A stretch of 41,493 nt of DNA from positions 1-41,493 of the forward strand of contig JAIYAU010000002.1 of assembly GCA_027488865.1 (NCBI GenBank), given 5' to 3'. The first letter of the stretch is position 1; each line of letters starts with the position of its first letter. This document shows, piece by piece, positions 31,207 to 40,228 of this stretch. Source of the DNA: Cytophagaceae bacterium. Its GTDB lineage: Bacteria > Bacteroidota > Bacteroidia > Cytophagales > UBA9547. The notes below the pieces were generated by a model, which saw nothing but the letters and a program-made list of their open reading frames with translations, searched no databases and had not been told where the DNA came from. Both the position numbers and the translations under genes were made by a program.

Positions 31207-32931
31207 ATGAAAAAAGCTGGAAGAAGATTTTTATTTTTTGGGTTTGCTTTTTTGTTTCTGCTGATCGTAATGGGTTCATATATCGGTTATGCTACGATCA
31301 GAACATCTAAGTTTATAGCTATTAATGAGGAAATTAGTTCATTAAATTACTATATAAAACAATATCTGCTTAATGTTGGTGATTTTATTGAAAATGCATA
31401 TTTAGATCAAACTTTTGTAAAAACAGGTGCTTCTGAGTCACTTACAAATGCCATAATTGCCTTAGATTCTGCTAGTGTTGTTGTTAATAGCCTTTCAAAG
31501 GGATGGTATGCTGACTTCAGTAATAATAGTCAATTGCTTATGGCAATGGCTGCATCCATTAAAAACAACCGACTTTATTGTGAGCAACTATCAACTTTAT
31601 TTCAAGAGAAAGGATTTAAAGATTTAGGTTTGGAGGGTAAAATGCGGTCGGCCATTCACGATATAGAGCATTATCCAGTACGTGTGAACATGGAAAATTT
31701 ACTCACCTTAAGAAGACATGAAAAGGATTTTTTACTTAGAAAAGATGAAGCTTACATTAATAAATTTAAAGATGAGATTGCTAAATTTAAAGAAGCCATC
31801 ACCCAGGACGAGAGATTTGGGGAGTTAGATAAGGAAAAATTATTTAATAGCCTAGATCAATACGTTACTTGTTTTGATAAGATTGTAATCATTGAAAAAA
31901 AGATTGGCTTTAATAAGTCAAACGGATTAAAGTTGTTAATTCGAACCGAGCATACAAGTTTTGAATCTTTGTATATCGATATGAGTGACGAGATAAAACT
32001 GGAACTACAACAATTATCCACCACCACCTATGTAATCATAACGGCACTTTTTATTATGTTGTTATTTTTGCTAACCTCCTTGGTGATTGGTTTATTCTAT
32101 TATCAAAAATTCATCAGCCAACCGATATTGATGTTAGAGCGGTCAGCTGCAGCGGTTGCTAAAGGTAATCTATCACAAGAGATAGATGCTGAAAATTCTA
32201 GTAGGCTGTTAAAGGAGGTTTTTATTAGTTTTAATAAAATAATTGAAAAAATAAAACTTACCATTAACCAAATTGAGGATGTTGCCAATAGAAAAATAAA
32301 AGAGCCAATCATTTTAAATGATGAAAATGATGACATTGGAATTTCTCTTAACAAAGTAATCGCCCAAATTAAAAGTTATGATCAACAAGAGGCCATAAGA
32401 AGATGGGAGGCCGAAGGGGTGGCCTTATTTAGCAACTTGGTACGAACGGCATCCACATTAAAAGAGCTTTGTGATGTTGTTTTGCCTCAAATTATTAAAT
32501 ATTTGGAGGCTAATCAAGGAGGATTGTTTGTACTAAATGAACAGAAAGATGCACTCATATTATATTCATCTTACGCTTATAACAGAAAGAAATTTTTAGA
32601 CAAGGAAATTAAAATCGGAGAAGGTTTAATTGGGCAAACATACCTTGAAAAGGAACTCGTCTATATTACCGAAATACCTGAAGGATACATATATATAACT
32701 TCTGGTATGGGTGATGCTGAGCCAAATGCATTGGTAATTGTGCCTTTAATAAACAACGAACAAGTGGAGGCTGTATTAGAGATTGCAAACTTTAAAAAGT
32801 TTACCAGCTATGAACAGCAATTTTTATTAAAAATTGGTGAAACAATTGCATCTGCAATTCATGCCATTAAAACTACCGAAAATACCCAGCGGTTATTGAA
32901 AAATTATAATCAATTTTCTGTGGTTGAATGA
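31207..32931 (+). CDS. HBM-like / HAMP / GAF sensor protein without an output domain
   Basis: The 574-residue protein has a membrane helix at about 8-28, a periplasmic helical bundle with LLTLRRHEKDFLLRK (residues 165-179, the helical bimodular sensor signature), a second membrane helix at 275-298, a HAMP linker to about 350 and a GAF domain (about 405-560). It ends AIKTTENTQRLLKN plus eight residues. In related proteins this point is followed by a long coiled coil and a kinase or other output; here nothing follows. The end overlaps the convergent recJ gene by 22 bases. It may signal through contact with other proteins, or be a shortened gene. Confidence 0.8.
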   Translation: MKKAGRRFLFFGFAFLFLLIVMGSYIGYATIRTSKFIAINEEISSLNYYIKQYLLNVGDFIENAYLDQTFVKTGASESLTNAIIALDSASVVVNSLSKGWYADFSNNSQLLMAMAASIKNNRLYCEQLSTLFQEKGFKDLGLEGKMRSAIHDIEHYPVRVNMENLLTLRRHEKDFLLRKDEAYINKFKDEIAKFKEAITQDERFGELDKEKLFNSLDQYVTCFDKIVIIEKKIGFNKSNGLKLLIRTEHTSFESLYIDMSDEIKLELQQLSTTTYVIITALFIMLLFLLTSLVIGLFYYQKFISQPILMLERSAAAVAKGNLSQEIDAENSSRLLKEVFISFNKIIEKIKLTINQIEDVANRKIKEPIILNDENDDIGISLNKVIAQIKSYDQQEAIRRWEAEGVALFSNLVRTASTLKELCDVVLPQIIKYLEANQGGLFVLNEQKDALILYSSYAYNRKKFLDKEIKIGEGLIGQTYLEKELVYITEIPEGYIYITSGMGDAEPNALVIVPLINNEQVEAVLEIANFKKFTSYEQQFLLKIGETIASAIHAIKTTENTQRLLKNYNQFSVVE

Positions 32932-34652
32932 ACTGCATTTTGACCAGTCACTCTTAGGTCTTTAGCCAACAACTCAAGTTTTAAATTGCCTCCAAAGTTA
33001 TTTTCTTGAACTTGATAACACATAGAAAATTCTTTACCATTGGCAAAAAGAGGATAAATCCCACTCATATTAAATCCAATCCCATCAAATTCACTGTTGT
33101 TGTACATCTGCTTCACCCTCAGTTTTAGATGGTCTTCTTTTACAACTTTTGATTTTCCAGTATCCAGTAATTTTTCACTCATAAAAACAGGTTGCATATT
33201 GCCAGGACCAAAGGGTGCAAATTGCCTCAATACATCATAAAATCGTACAGAAATTTCATCAAGCTGAAGCACCGTATCAATATTAAGAGGAGGATTTAAG
33301 TGAGATTCGTTTATTCTAGAGGCTACTACAGATTCAAATTTTTCCCTAAATTCCTCAACCTTGTTAAGACTAAGCGTAAGGCCTGCGGCGTAGGTATGAC
33401 CACCATATTGCTCCAACAGGTCGCTACATTCAGCAATCGCTTCATATACATCAAATCCATGCACTGACCGAGCCGAGCCAGCAGCTTTATTGTTTGATTC
33501 CGTAAGTATAATGGTAGGACGATAATATTTTTCAATACATCTTGATGCCACAATACCTATCACACCTTTGCTCCATTCTTTTTTAAACAAAACAGTTGAT
33601 TTTGCTTGTTTAAAATGCTCGTTGTTTTCAATCATGGCTAGCGCCTCCAGGGTAATATTTAAGTCCACATCCCTTCTGGTATTGTTTCGAATATTTACTT
33701 TTGAAGCACAACGATTGGCATCTTCCTCATTTTTAGCAATCAACAATTTTACACTATCACGTGCATGTTCTATTCTTCCTGCGGCATTTATACGTGGAGC
33801 CATCCCAAATACGATTTGTGACGTGCTTAAGGGGCCTTTAAGGTCTCCTATTTCTATAAGTGCTTGTATTCCTGGACGAGGAGACTCATTTATCTTTTTT
33901 ATGCCAAAATATGCCAAGATTCTGTTTTCTCCCATCATGTCCACAATATCTGAAGCTATACTTATGGCGACAAGGTCTAAATAGCCAAATAATATATTCA
34001 AAGGAATCCCTTCTTTTATACTCAAAGCTTGCATTAATTTAAAACCCACGCCACAACCTGAGAGTTCTTTGTAAGGATAGTTGCAATCTTCCCTTTTAGG
34101 ATCTAATACAGCAAAAGCCTCAGGTAATATATCTCCTGTGCGATGGTGGTCACATATAATAAAATCTATATCTTTTGACTTGGCATAGGTTATTTGTTGG
34201 GTGGATTTTACACCGCAGTCGATGGCAATAATCAAACCAAATCCATTATTTGCTGCATAATCAATGCCTTGGTAAGAAACACCATATCCTTCTGCATAAC
34301 GGTCGGGAATGTAAAACTCAAAAAAATTATCGCCATAGTTTTGGGTAAGAAAACTATATACCAAAGCTACGGAAGTCGTACCATCGACATCATAATCTCC
34401 ATAAATTAATATTTTTTCTTTTTTATTAATACCATCTATTAAACGCTGCACGGCTTTATCCATATCAGCCATCAAAAATGGGTCATGCAGTTGGTCTAGC
34501 GATGGCCTAAAAAAATCTTTTGCCGTGTTAAAGTCAAGGATGTTGCGTTGGGCCAACAAAGTGGCAATTGGGTTTGAAATATTTAACTGAGCTGATAATG
34601 ATTTTATTAACTCTGGGGAAGGTTGGTTTTTAATAATCCACTTTTTTTGCAT
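32910..34652 (-). CDS. recJ: Single-stranded-DNA-specific exonuclease RecJ
   Basis: The DHH-superfamily 5'-3' exonuclease of recombination and mismatch repair. Metal-binding motifs are GDYDVDGTTSVAL, the DHH core in ICDHHRTGD, and GCGVGFKLMQA; the DHHA1 region includes SARSVHGFDVYEAI and GGHTYAAGLTL. At 580 residues the length is normal for the family. It starts at ATG 34652. The 3' end overlaps the sensor gene tail to tail. It appears to be a single-gene transcript. Confidence 0.95.
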   Translation of the reverse strand: MQKKWIIKNQPSPELIKSLSAQLNISNPIATLLAQRNILDFNTAKDFFRPSLDQLHDPFLMADMDKAVQRLIDGINKKEKILIYGDYDVDGTTSVALVYSFLTQNYGDNFFEFYIPDRYAEGYGVSYQGIDYAANNGFGLIIAIDCGVKSTQQITYAKSKDIDFIICDHHRTGDILPEAFAVLDPKREDCNYPYKELSGCGVGFKLMQALSIKEGIPLNILFGYLDLVAISIASDIVDMMGENRILAYFGIKKINESPRPGIQALIEIGDLKGPLSTSQIVFGMAPRINAAGRIEHARDSVKLLIAKNEEDANRCASKVNIRNNTRRDVDLNITLEALAMIENNEHFKQAKSTVLFKKEWSKGVIGIVASRCIEKYYRPTIILTESNNKAAGSARSVHGFDVYEAIAECSDLLEQYGGHTYAAGLTLSLNKVEEFREKFESVVASRINESHLNPPLNIDTVLQLDEISVRFYDVLRQFAPFGPGNMQPVFMSEKLLDTGKSKVVKEDHLKLRVKQMYNNSEFDGIGFNMSGIYPLFANGKEFSMCYQVQENNFGGNLKLELLAKDLRVTGQNAVHSTTEN

Positions 34653-34985
34653 AAAACAAAAATAGCATTCCTTTATTTAATTTTTTCAACAGTGATAGCT
34701 TTAATTATAGTTAATGCTAAATGAACTCCTACGTGGTCTAGCTGTGAATTATACATCTTTTATAAGAAATACTTAATTATAACACCAATTAATTTGAGGG
34801 TATTTATATTGTAATAATTTTTATATCATTGATATTGAGTGATTTAAAAATTAATTATTACAAAATCTTTATAAATGGACTTAAAACTTACATTCGTGAC
34901 TTTACCAAACCAATGTTTGAAAATTAAGTGACTTTGCACACGTATAAACCCTTAAGAAACTAAACAAAAATAAAATATTAAAGAC
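34653..34985. promoter_or_regulatory. Divergent region before yfiR, with a long AT-rich stem
   Basis: The gap has no reading frame of coding character. TTGTAATAATTTTTA (34809-34823) pairs with TAAAAA and TTATTACAA (to 34863) with a 4-base bulge, giving an AT-rich hairpin. TGACTTTG at 34929-34936 is one mismatch from the -7 consensus, 49 bases before the yfiR ATG. Confidence 0.35.
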
Positions 34986-35510
34986 ATGAAAAAATCATTA
35001 GTTACGCTTTCTATAGTAAGTATGTTAATACTTGGAATTGTAGGTCAAGCTTTGGCTGCTGATGCAACTAAGTATAAAATCTTTGTGGGATTTATTAACC
35101 ACTTTACCAAGTTTGTGCAATGGCCAGAAGAAAAGAAGATGGGAGATTTTGTAATTGGTGTTATTGGCGATTGCCCTATTGCTACGGAGCTACAAGGCAT
35201 GAACGGTAAAATGCTAGGAGCTCAAAAGATTGTCATTAAAACATTTGCCAATGAAGATGCCATGTCAAGTTGCCACATTGTATTTGTTTCTGAAAAATTT
35301 GGCAAGTCACTAAGTGCGATTTCTGAAAAGGCTAAAATAAATAAAACATTGGTACTGTCTGAGTCAAACGGAGCGGCAAAACGTGGTTCTGACATCAATT
35401 TTATTGAAGATGCTGGAAGTGTAAAATTTGAAATTAATTCTACTACAGCTAACAATCATGGCTTAAAAATAGCCTCTAAATTAAAAGAATTAGGAAAGGT
35501 AATAGAGTAG
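34986..35510 (+). CDS. YfiR-family periplasmic protein (DUF4154)
   Basis: The 174-residue protein has a signal peptide ending in GQALAADA. The mature part begins KYKIFVGFINHFTKFVQWPE and contains IGVIGDCPIATEL (C63), SSCHIVFVSEKFG (C96) and SDINFIEDAGSVKFEINSTTA, matching the YfiR family. In Pseudomonas YfiR restrains a membrane diguanylate cyclase (YfiN); in Cytophagales relatives it is commonly coded near sensor kinases. Here the HBM-HAMP-GAF protein lies 2 kb upstream, with the inverted recJ gene between. A clear terminator follows. Confidence 0.83.
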   Translation: MKKSLVTLSIVSMLILGIVGQALAADATKYKIFVGFINHFTKFVQWPEEKKMGDFVIGVIGDCPIATELQGMNGKMLGAQKIVIKTFANEDAMSSCHIVFVSEKFGKSLSAISEKAKINKTLVLSESNGAAKRGSDINFIEDAGSVKFEINSTTANNHGLKIASKLKELGKVIE

Positions 35511-35537
35511 TTTGTTTGGTTTTTAATGATTAAAAGG

Positions 35538-35566
35538 GGGCGGTAATATTTACTGCCCTTTTTTTT
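35538..35566 (+). terminator. Rho-independent terminator after yfiR
   Basis: GGGCGGTAA (35538-35546) and TTACTGCCC (35550-35558) form a 9-bp stem with one G-U and a 3-base loop, followed by eight Ts. It lies 28 bases after the stop codon. Confidence 0.85.
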
Positions 35567-35710
35567 ATCCATATGGCCAATTAAGTCTTGTTTCCATTTG
35601 CCATTAGCTTCAAGAAATTTATATTAGAAGGTTTTTCACTTTTATATGATTAGTTTTATTTCACGGTTTTGTTATTTGAGGCAACGCCAAGCAGAGAGAT
35701 GCAGCGTTCA

Positions 35711-36286
35711 TTATATCTCGGTAAAAAACTTTAAAAAACTTGGTAGCCCATCACCGGTGCATTGAACACCATAAGGGCTGTTATTAAATGCTCGTTTGTA
35801 CTTCTTATAAGGATGAAGTTTTCTTATTGAATCTAGTCTTTGCTGGAAATAATCTGGAATGGGATCCCTGTGTATTAACCTTTTATCTATTACTCTTTTG
35901 TTATATCCCCAACAACTAGTATCTATCGAGTAGACTTCAACTAAATGTTTACTTAATTTTGATTCTTTATAATAACTTGGCCCTCCATAAGACCAACTTG
36001 ATGATTCAAATTTTTGTTCTCCTTGCGTCCCATTTAATATCTTGTCATAATAATCAAAATAATTACTAGAATCCTTAATATCATCCAAATTTGCAACTAA
36101 AAATAAAGTGTCTTTAAATAGCCCGTAACAATAAACACGATCATTCTTGATTACCTCAGAGTAAATTTTTTTTGTTTCTCTTACTTGAATGATCATGATT
36201 ATATAAAGACCAATGAAAATAAAAGGTACAGATACTATTCCAAGTACTCCGCTTATAATGGCTACCATTGAAAATCTATTATTCAT
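35711..36286 (-). CDS. Membrane-anchored protein of unknown function, 191 aa
   Basis: A complete frame from ATG 36286 with one N-terminal membrane helix (VAIISGVLGIVSVPFIFIG, about residues 8-26) and an outer domain of about 155 residues rich in Tyr, Ser and Lys, with cysteines in VYCYGLF, DTSCWGY and GVQCTGD that could pair in the periplasm. No family recognised. It stands alone on the minus strand, convergent with yfiR, from which it is separated by the terminator and 145 bases. Confidence 0.65.
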   Translation of the reverse strand: MNNRFSMVAIISGVLGIVSVPFIFIGLYIIMIIQVRETKKIYSEVIKNDRVYCYGLFKDTLFLVANLDDIKDSSNYFDYYDKILNGTQGEQKFESSSWSYGGPSYYKESKLSKHLVEVYSIDTSCWGYNKRVIDKRLIHRDPIPDYFQQRLDSIRKLHPYKKYKRAFNNSPYGVQCTGDGLPSFLKFFTEI

Positions 36287-36595
36287 TTTGTCCTTTTTTT
36301 ATTAAATATTCCGTTGATGTATATATCCCCATTAACAAACCTTTTAAAAACAAATTGCTAAGATGGTATAACTTTTGATTTTTGTTTCACGTGAATCTCA
36401 TATTTAAACGATTCTTTGACTTTGCTTATAAGACAAATTTAATAAAAATAATGCCAGTACGTTTTATGACAAGGATGTATACCTTTGCGCCAACAACAGC
36501 ACATTGCCAGCCCCAATAATGGTTTCAACCCTTAAAGTTAATCCAAGTGTTAACTTTTGTACAACCTCTAACGTTATTAGGATCAAAATAAATAT
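36287..36595. other. Divergent intergenic region, 309 bp
   Basis: Between the unknown membrane gene and the acyl-CoA dehydrogenase. It contains the -7 element at 36480-36487 and a further near-match TGACTTTG around 36417; no gene or stable RNA is evident. Confidence 0.5.
36480..36487 (+). promoter_or_regulatory. -7 element TACCTTTG
   Basis: TACCTTTG is an exact TAnnTTTG match, 108 bases upstream of the acyl-CoA dehydrogenase ATG. The -33 region is poor (TTTTATG). A fairly long leader would result. Confidence 0.4.
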
Positions 36596-37735
36596 ATGAA
36601 TTTCATACTTTCAGAAGAACACCTAGCTGTACAACAGGCTGCCAGAGAATTTGCACAAATGGAATTATTACCGGGTGTAATTGATCGAGACGAACACCAA
36701 GTTTTTCCTATTGAAATAACCAAGAAAATGGGGGAAATGGGTTTTCTGGGTATGATGGTCTCGCCTAAGTATGGTGGGGGAGGCATGGACACCATTTCTT
36801 ATGTGCTAGCCATGGAAGAACTTTCTAAAATAGATGCCTCTGCTTCTGTTATGATGTCGGTGAATAATTCTTTGGTTTGTTGGGGTATTGAAACCTACGG
36901 CACTGAAGAACAAAAACTAAAATACCTTACCAAACTAGCTACTGGAGAGATAATAGGTGCATTTTGTTTGTCGGAGCCAGAAGCAGGAAGCGATGCCACC
37001 TCGCAACATACTACCGCCCTTGATCTGGGAGATCATTATGTGATTAATGGTACCAAAAACTGGATTACCAATGGTAGTTCAGCCTCGGTGTATATTGTGA
37101 TCGCTCAAACCTATCCTGAAAAAGGCCATAAAGGAATAAACGCAATTATCGTCGAGAGAGGAACTCCAGGGTTTCAAATTGGTCCAAAAGAAAATAAAAT
37201 GGGAATAAGAGCCTCTGATACCCATCAATTAATGTTTACCGATGTTAAGGTGCCTAAAGAAAATAGAATTGGCGAAGATGGATTTGGGTTCAAGTTTGCA
37301 ATGAACACACTTAATGGTGGCCGAATAGGGATTGCTTCGCAAGCCTTAGGCATTGCCTCTGGTGCTTATGAACTCGCTTTAAAGTATTCTAAGGAAAGAA
37401 AAGCTTTTGGCAAGGAAATTAATAAACATCAAGCCATTGCTTTTAAACTCGCAGACATGGCTACCCAAATAGATGCTGCCAGACTTTTATGTTTTAAATC
37501 GGCTTGGCTCAAAGATCAGCACTTGGATTATGCACATGCAAGTGCCATGGCTAAGGTATTTTCATCTAAGGTGGCCATGGATACTACCATAGAAGCAGTG
37601 CAAATTCATGGTGGATATGGTTTTGTAAAGGAGTACCATGTAGAAAGGCTGATGAGAGATGCTAAAATAACTCAGATATATGAAGGCACTTCGGAAGTAC
37701 AGAAAATTGTAATATCCCGTGAAATACTAAAATAG
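36596..37735 (+). CDS. Acyl-CoA dehydrogenase
   Basis: FAD enzyme of beta-oxidation or branched-chain amino acid breakdown that makes trans-2-enoyl-CoA. The 379-residue protein shows GAFCLSEPEAGSDATS (FAD/substrate loop), WITNGSSASVYIV, ALGIASGAYELALKYS, ERKAFGKEINKHQAI and the catalytic base in YEGTSEVQKIVISREIL (E363), located as in butyryl-/short-chain acyl-CoA dehydrogenases. No electron-transfer flavoprotein gene is adjacent. An AraC-family regulator follows 142 bases later with its own promoter. Confidence 0.93.
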   Translation: MNFILSEEHLAVQQAAREFAQMELLPGVIDRDEHQVFPIEITKKMGEMGFLGMMVSPKYGGGGMDTISYVLAMEELSKIDASASVMMSVNNSLVCWGIETYGTEEQKLKYLTKLATGEIIGAFCLSEPEAGSDATSQHTTALDLGDHYVINGTKNWITNGSSASVYIVIAQTYPEKGHKGINAIIVERGTPGFQIGPKENKMGIRASDTHQLMFTDVKVPKENRIGEDGFGFKFAMNTLNGGRIGIASQALGIASGAYELALKYSKERKAFGKEINKHQAIAFKLADMATQIDAARLLCFKSAWLKDQHLDYAHASAMAKVFSSKVAMDTTIEAVQIHGGYGFVKEYHVERLMRDAKITQIYEGTSEVQKIVISREILK

Positions 37736-37792
37736 ATTATTTTAATATTATTTTTAATTATTTAAAGTAAAATCAAAATAATACAATATTTT

Positions 37793-37824
37793 TTTGCTAA
37801 AAACGACTATCTTTATTAGTTTTG
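37793..37824 (+). promoter_or_regulatory. Promoter TTTG-N20-TAGTTTTG
   Basis: Both boxes are exact: TTTG at 37793-37796 and TAGTTTTG at 37817-37824, with a 20-base spacer, the best full -33/-7 match in the window. It lies 53 bases before the AraC-family ATG. A second -7-like TATCTTTA (37808-37815) overlaps the spacer. Confidence 0.6.
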
Positions 37825-37877
37825 TACAATAGTTGTTGATGCTTGTTAGTTAGCTAGAGTTAATCAGTTTATAATTT

Positions 37878-38801
37878 ATGGAAGATTATAATAAAATAAT
37901 TGAATCGTTAGGTGTTCGATTTATTAAATCCAAAAACATCAAACTCACAAAACCCTTTTTGGTTGAAAACTTCTACGACGTAGAGAACATAGTAATTTTC
38001 TTGCACAAAGGTGAAATATATTTTGGCGATGAGCTAGAAAAGGTATCAGAAGGGGATGTGCTATTTATACCGGCAGGTAAATCTGTATCGCTTACCTATG
38101 GCCCTAAGAACAATAATAAAATTAACAATGATGAATACTTGACCAACAAAGAAAAGTATTTTACCATAAACACCATCATTGATCAAATAGGTTTAGAGCA
38201 AAATAGCCACACGTACGTGAGTTTTGACGCCAAGGTGTTTGACTCTGTTAACTTTTTTACCTCACTTGATATTCCTCCTTTTGTCGTGAGTGACTGCCCA
38301 CCTTTAAGATCGGCCATCATTGACATTATCAAAGAAGATCTTGTAGAAAAAGTAGGAAGTGAGCGTCTTATAAAAATATACACAGAAAGAATCGTAATAG
38401 AAATAGTAAGGTACATTTTAGAAAGAAGGTTGTTTGTGGAGCAGTTAGCCACCAATAGTACCTACTTTAAAGACCCGCGTTTGATAGATATTTTTACTTT
38501 TATCAAAGATAACCTTTCTGGTGATTTGTCCAATAGCATACTGGCCAAGGTAGCCAATGTGTCAGAAGATTATGTGGGGCAATATTTCAAAATGCTTACT
38601 GGTATTAATCCACAGGATTACATTGAATACCAACGTATGGAGGCTGCAGTAAATCTCCTAAGAACCACAAAGGATAGTATAAGAGATATTGGTAGACAGG
38701 TAGGCTATAAGGATACTGCATATTTTTGTAGAAGATTTAAAATGATGTTTGGTATTCCTGCGGGCAAAATGAGGAGACGAGAGTCGCTTATGAATGTTTA
38801 A
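37878..38801 (+). CDS. AraC-family transcription regulator
   Basis: The 307-residue protein has a cupin-like N-terminal half (LHKGEIYFGDELEKVSEGD and IPAGKSVSL) and a central helical region. The C-terminal AraC DNA-binding domain reads LAKVANVSEDYVGQYFK, then RDIGRQVGYKDTAYFCRRFKMMFG, the two helix-turn-helix units. It has its own strong promoter and a terminator behind, so it is monocistronic. The target is unknown; the adjacent acyl-CoA dehydrogenase is a candidate by position only. Confidence 0.88.
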   Translation: MEDYNKIIESLGVRFIKSKNIKLTKPFLVENFYDVENIVIFLHKGEIYFGDELEKVSEGDVLFIPAGKSVSLTYGPKNNNKINNDEYLTNKEKYFTINTIIDQIGLEQNSHTYVSFDAKVFDSVNFFTSLDIPPFVVSDCPPLRSAIIDIIKEDLVEKVGSERLIKIYTERIVIEIVRYILERRLFVEQLATNSTYFKDPRLIDIFTFIKDNLSGDLSNSILAKVANVSEDYVGQYFKMLTGINPQDYIEYQRMEAAVNLLRTTKDSIRDIGRQVGYKDTAYFCRRFKMMFGIPAGKMRRRESLMNV

Positions 38802-38833
38802 TAGTACCAAACAGACTAAATAAGCCAAATAAA

Positions 38834-38867
38834 TTAAAACTTCTCAAAGATTCTGGGAAGTTTTTTT
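38834..38867 (+). terminator. Terminator after the AraC-family gene
   Basis: AAAACTTCTC (38836-38845) pairs with GGGAAGTTTT (38855-38864), 10 bp including a G-U pair, with a 9-base loop and seven Ts at 38861-38867. It lies 35 bases beyond the stop. Confidence 0.75.
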
Positions 38868-38892
38868 GTTTAAATATTAATCGAACATATAG

Positions 38893-39771
38893 ATGATGAT
38901 ACATTGTACAAGCCCATCACATTGGGTTGACTATGAATTAATTGATGTGGGTAATTTTGAAAAGTTGGAGCGATTTGGCCTGTATGTGACTGCTCGGCCA
39001 GAGCCTCAAGCTGTGTGGGATAAATCATTGTCTGATGCCGAATGGCAAAAGTTAGCACATGCCACATTTAAACGTGACAAAACAAATCCAGAGAAGGGCG
39101 ACTGGATTCTTAAACCGAATATGCCTAGCCAATGGTTCATCAACTATAAACATGAAGATTTGGCACTAAGATTTAGGTTAGGGCTATCAGCTTTTAAACA
39201 TGTTGGCATTTTTCCAGAGCAGTCAGATAATTGGGATTACATTTTTGCAAAATGCAAAGCCATCAATCAACCAAAGGTTCTTAACTTATTTGCCTACACG
39301 GGTGGAGCCTCTTTAGCTGCTAGGGCGGCAGGAGCCTCTGTTACTCATGTAGACTCAGTTAAACAAGTTATTTCTTGGTCAAGAGAAAACATGGAGGCCA
39401 GCAAACTCGATAATATTCGTTGGGTGGTAGAAGATGCCTTAAAATTTGTACAGCGAGAGGTGAAAAGGGGGAATACCTACCACGGAATTATTATGGATCC
39501 ACCAGCTTACGGGAGAGGGCCTGATGGTGAAAAATGGGAACTGGAAGAAAACATTAATGAAATGTTAAAATTGTCCAAACAGTTATTACAACCTCAAAAT
39601 CACTTTTTTGTGATTAATTTATATTCCATGGGGTTTTCAGCACTAATACTTGATACGCTCATAAATCAAATTTTTGGCCAAGTTGACAACAAAGAACTAG
39701 GTGAGCTTTATATTAAAGATCGGTTTGATAAGAAATTGCCCTTAGGTATTTATCTACGATTTGCTTCATAA
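38893..39771 (+). CDS. Class I SAM-dependent methyltransferase (RlmI/RlmK-like)
   Basis: The 292-residue protein has the SAM-binding LNLFAYTGGASLAARAAGAS, an acidic strand end in THVDSVKQVISW, VVEDALKFV and the catalytic-type MDPPAYGRGPDGEKW, features of the PF10672 family that includes the 23S rRNA methyltransferases RlmI and RlmKL. No PUA domain precedes it, so the RNA target is uncertain. The start is ATG 38893 (a second ATG follows directly). No terminator is seen behind it before the Hen1 remnant. Confidence 0.85.
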   Translation: MMIHCTSPSHWVDYELIDVGNFEKLERFGLYVTARPEPQAVWDKSLSDAEWQKLAHATFKRDKTNPEKGDWILKPNMPSQWFINYKHEDLALRFRLGLSAFKHVGIFPEQSDNWDYIFAKCKAINQPKVLNLFAYTGGASLAARAAGASVTHVDSVKQVISWSRENMEASKLDNIRWVVEDALKFVQREVKRGNTYHGIIMDPPAYGRGPDGEKWELEENINEMLKLSKQLLQPQNHFFVINLYSMGFSALILDTLINQIFGQVDNKELGELYIKDRFDKKLPLGIYLRFAS

Positions 39772-39834
39772 AATAACGGTGAGTTTAAAAGAGCTTGAAT
39801 TTTGCCACCGCACGACAACGATAATATTGACCAA

Positions 39835-40059
39835 ATGATTTTAAATATTACGACCACTCATCAACCAGCGACTGACTTAGGATATTTGCTACATAAGCAT
39901 CCCGATAAATTTCAAACTTTGGAATTATCAGTTGGTAAAGCTCATGTGTACTATCCTGAAAAAAGTGAAGAGAAAACCACTATAAGCGTTTTGCTTGACA
40001 TTGACATGGTTCGTGGAACAAGAAATTTGGGTGGTGACGGCTTTGCTCTTGGCGCATAG
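39835..40059 (+). pseudogene. hen1: Hen1 (3'-terminal RNA ribose 2'-O-methyltransferase) N-terminal fragment
   Basis: From ATG 39835 the 74-residue product has ITTTHQPATDLGYLLHKHPD, ELSVGKAHVYYPEKSEE and ISVLLDIDMVRG, the conserved beginning of bacterial Hen1 (Hen1_L domain), which methylates the end of repaired RNA and works with the kinase-ligase Pnkp. It reads to GFALG and stops at TAG where relatives continue with QYVNDR. Full-length Hen1 is about 460 residues; the methyltransferase half and Pnkp are missing, so this is a remnant. A longer frame from 39802 adds residues that do not resemble the family. Confidence 0.75.
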
Positions 40060-40125
40060 CCAAAGAAATTAATCAGTAAGAAGGGAGAAAGATTTGTACA
40101 AAATGGCATCGGTGCGATACCTTAA

Positions 40126-40227
40126 TTCTCAAATCCGTTTTTTAGAACTATATCTTTTTCATTTGTAGACTTGGATAAGACAATGGACTTATACCTTCAA
40201 AACTTAAAACAAAAATTAAGCGAATAA
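40126..40227 (+). pseudogene. C-terminal tail of an unidentified gene
   Basis: After a TAA at 40123-40125 the frame reads FSNPFFRTISFSFVDLD, then KTMDLYLQNLKQKLSE and TAA. The coding-like run ends 1 base before the MGMT-family ATG, as if it were the last part of a gene co-transcribed with it. No start and no family can be given. It lies in the debris behind the Hen1 fragment and may be a small gene from ATG 40183 or chance. Confidence 0.25.
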
Positions 40228-40228
40228 A

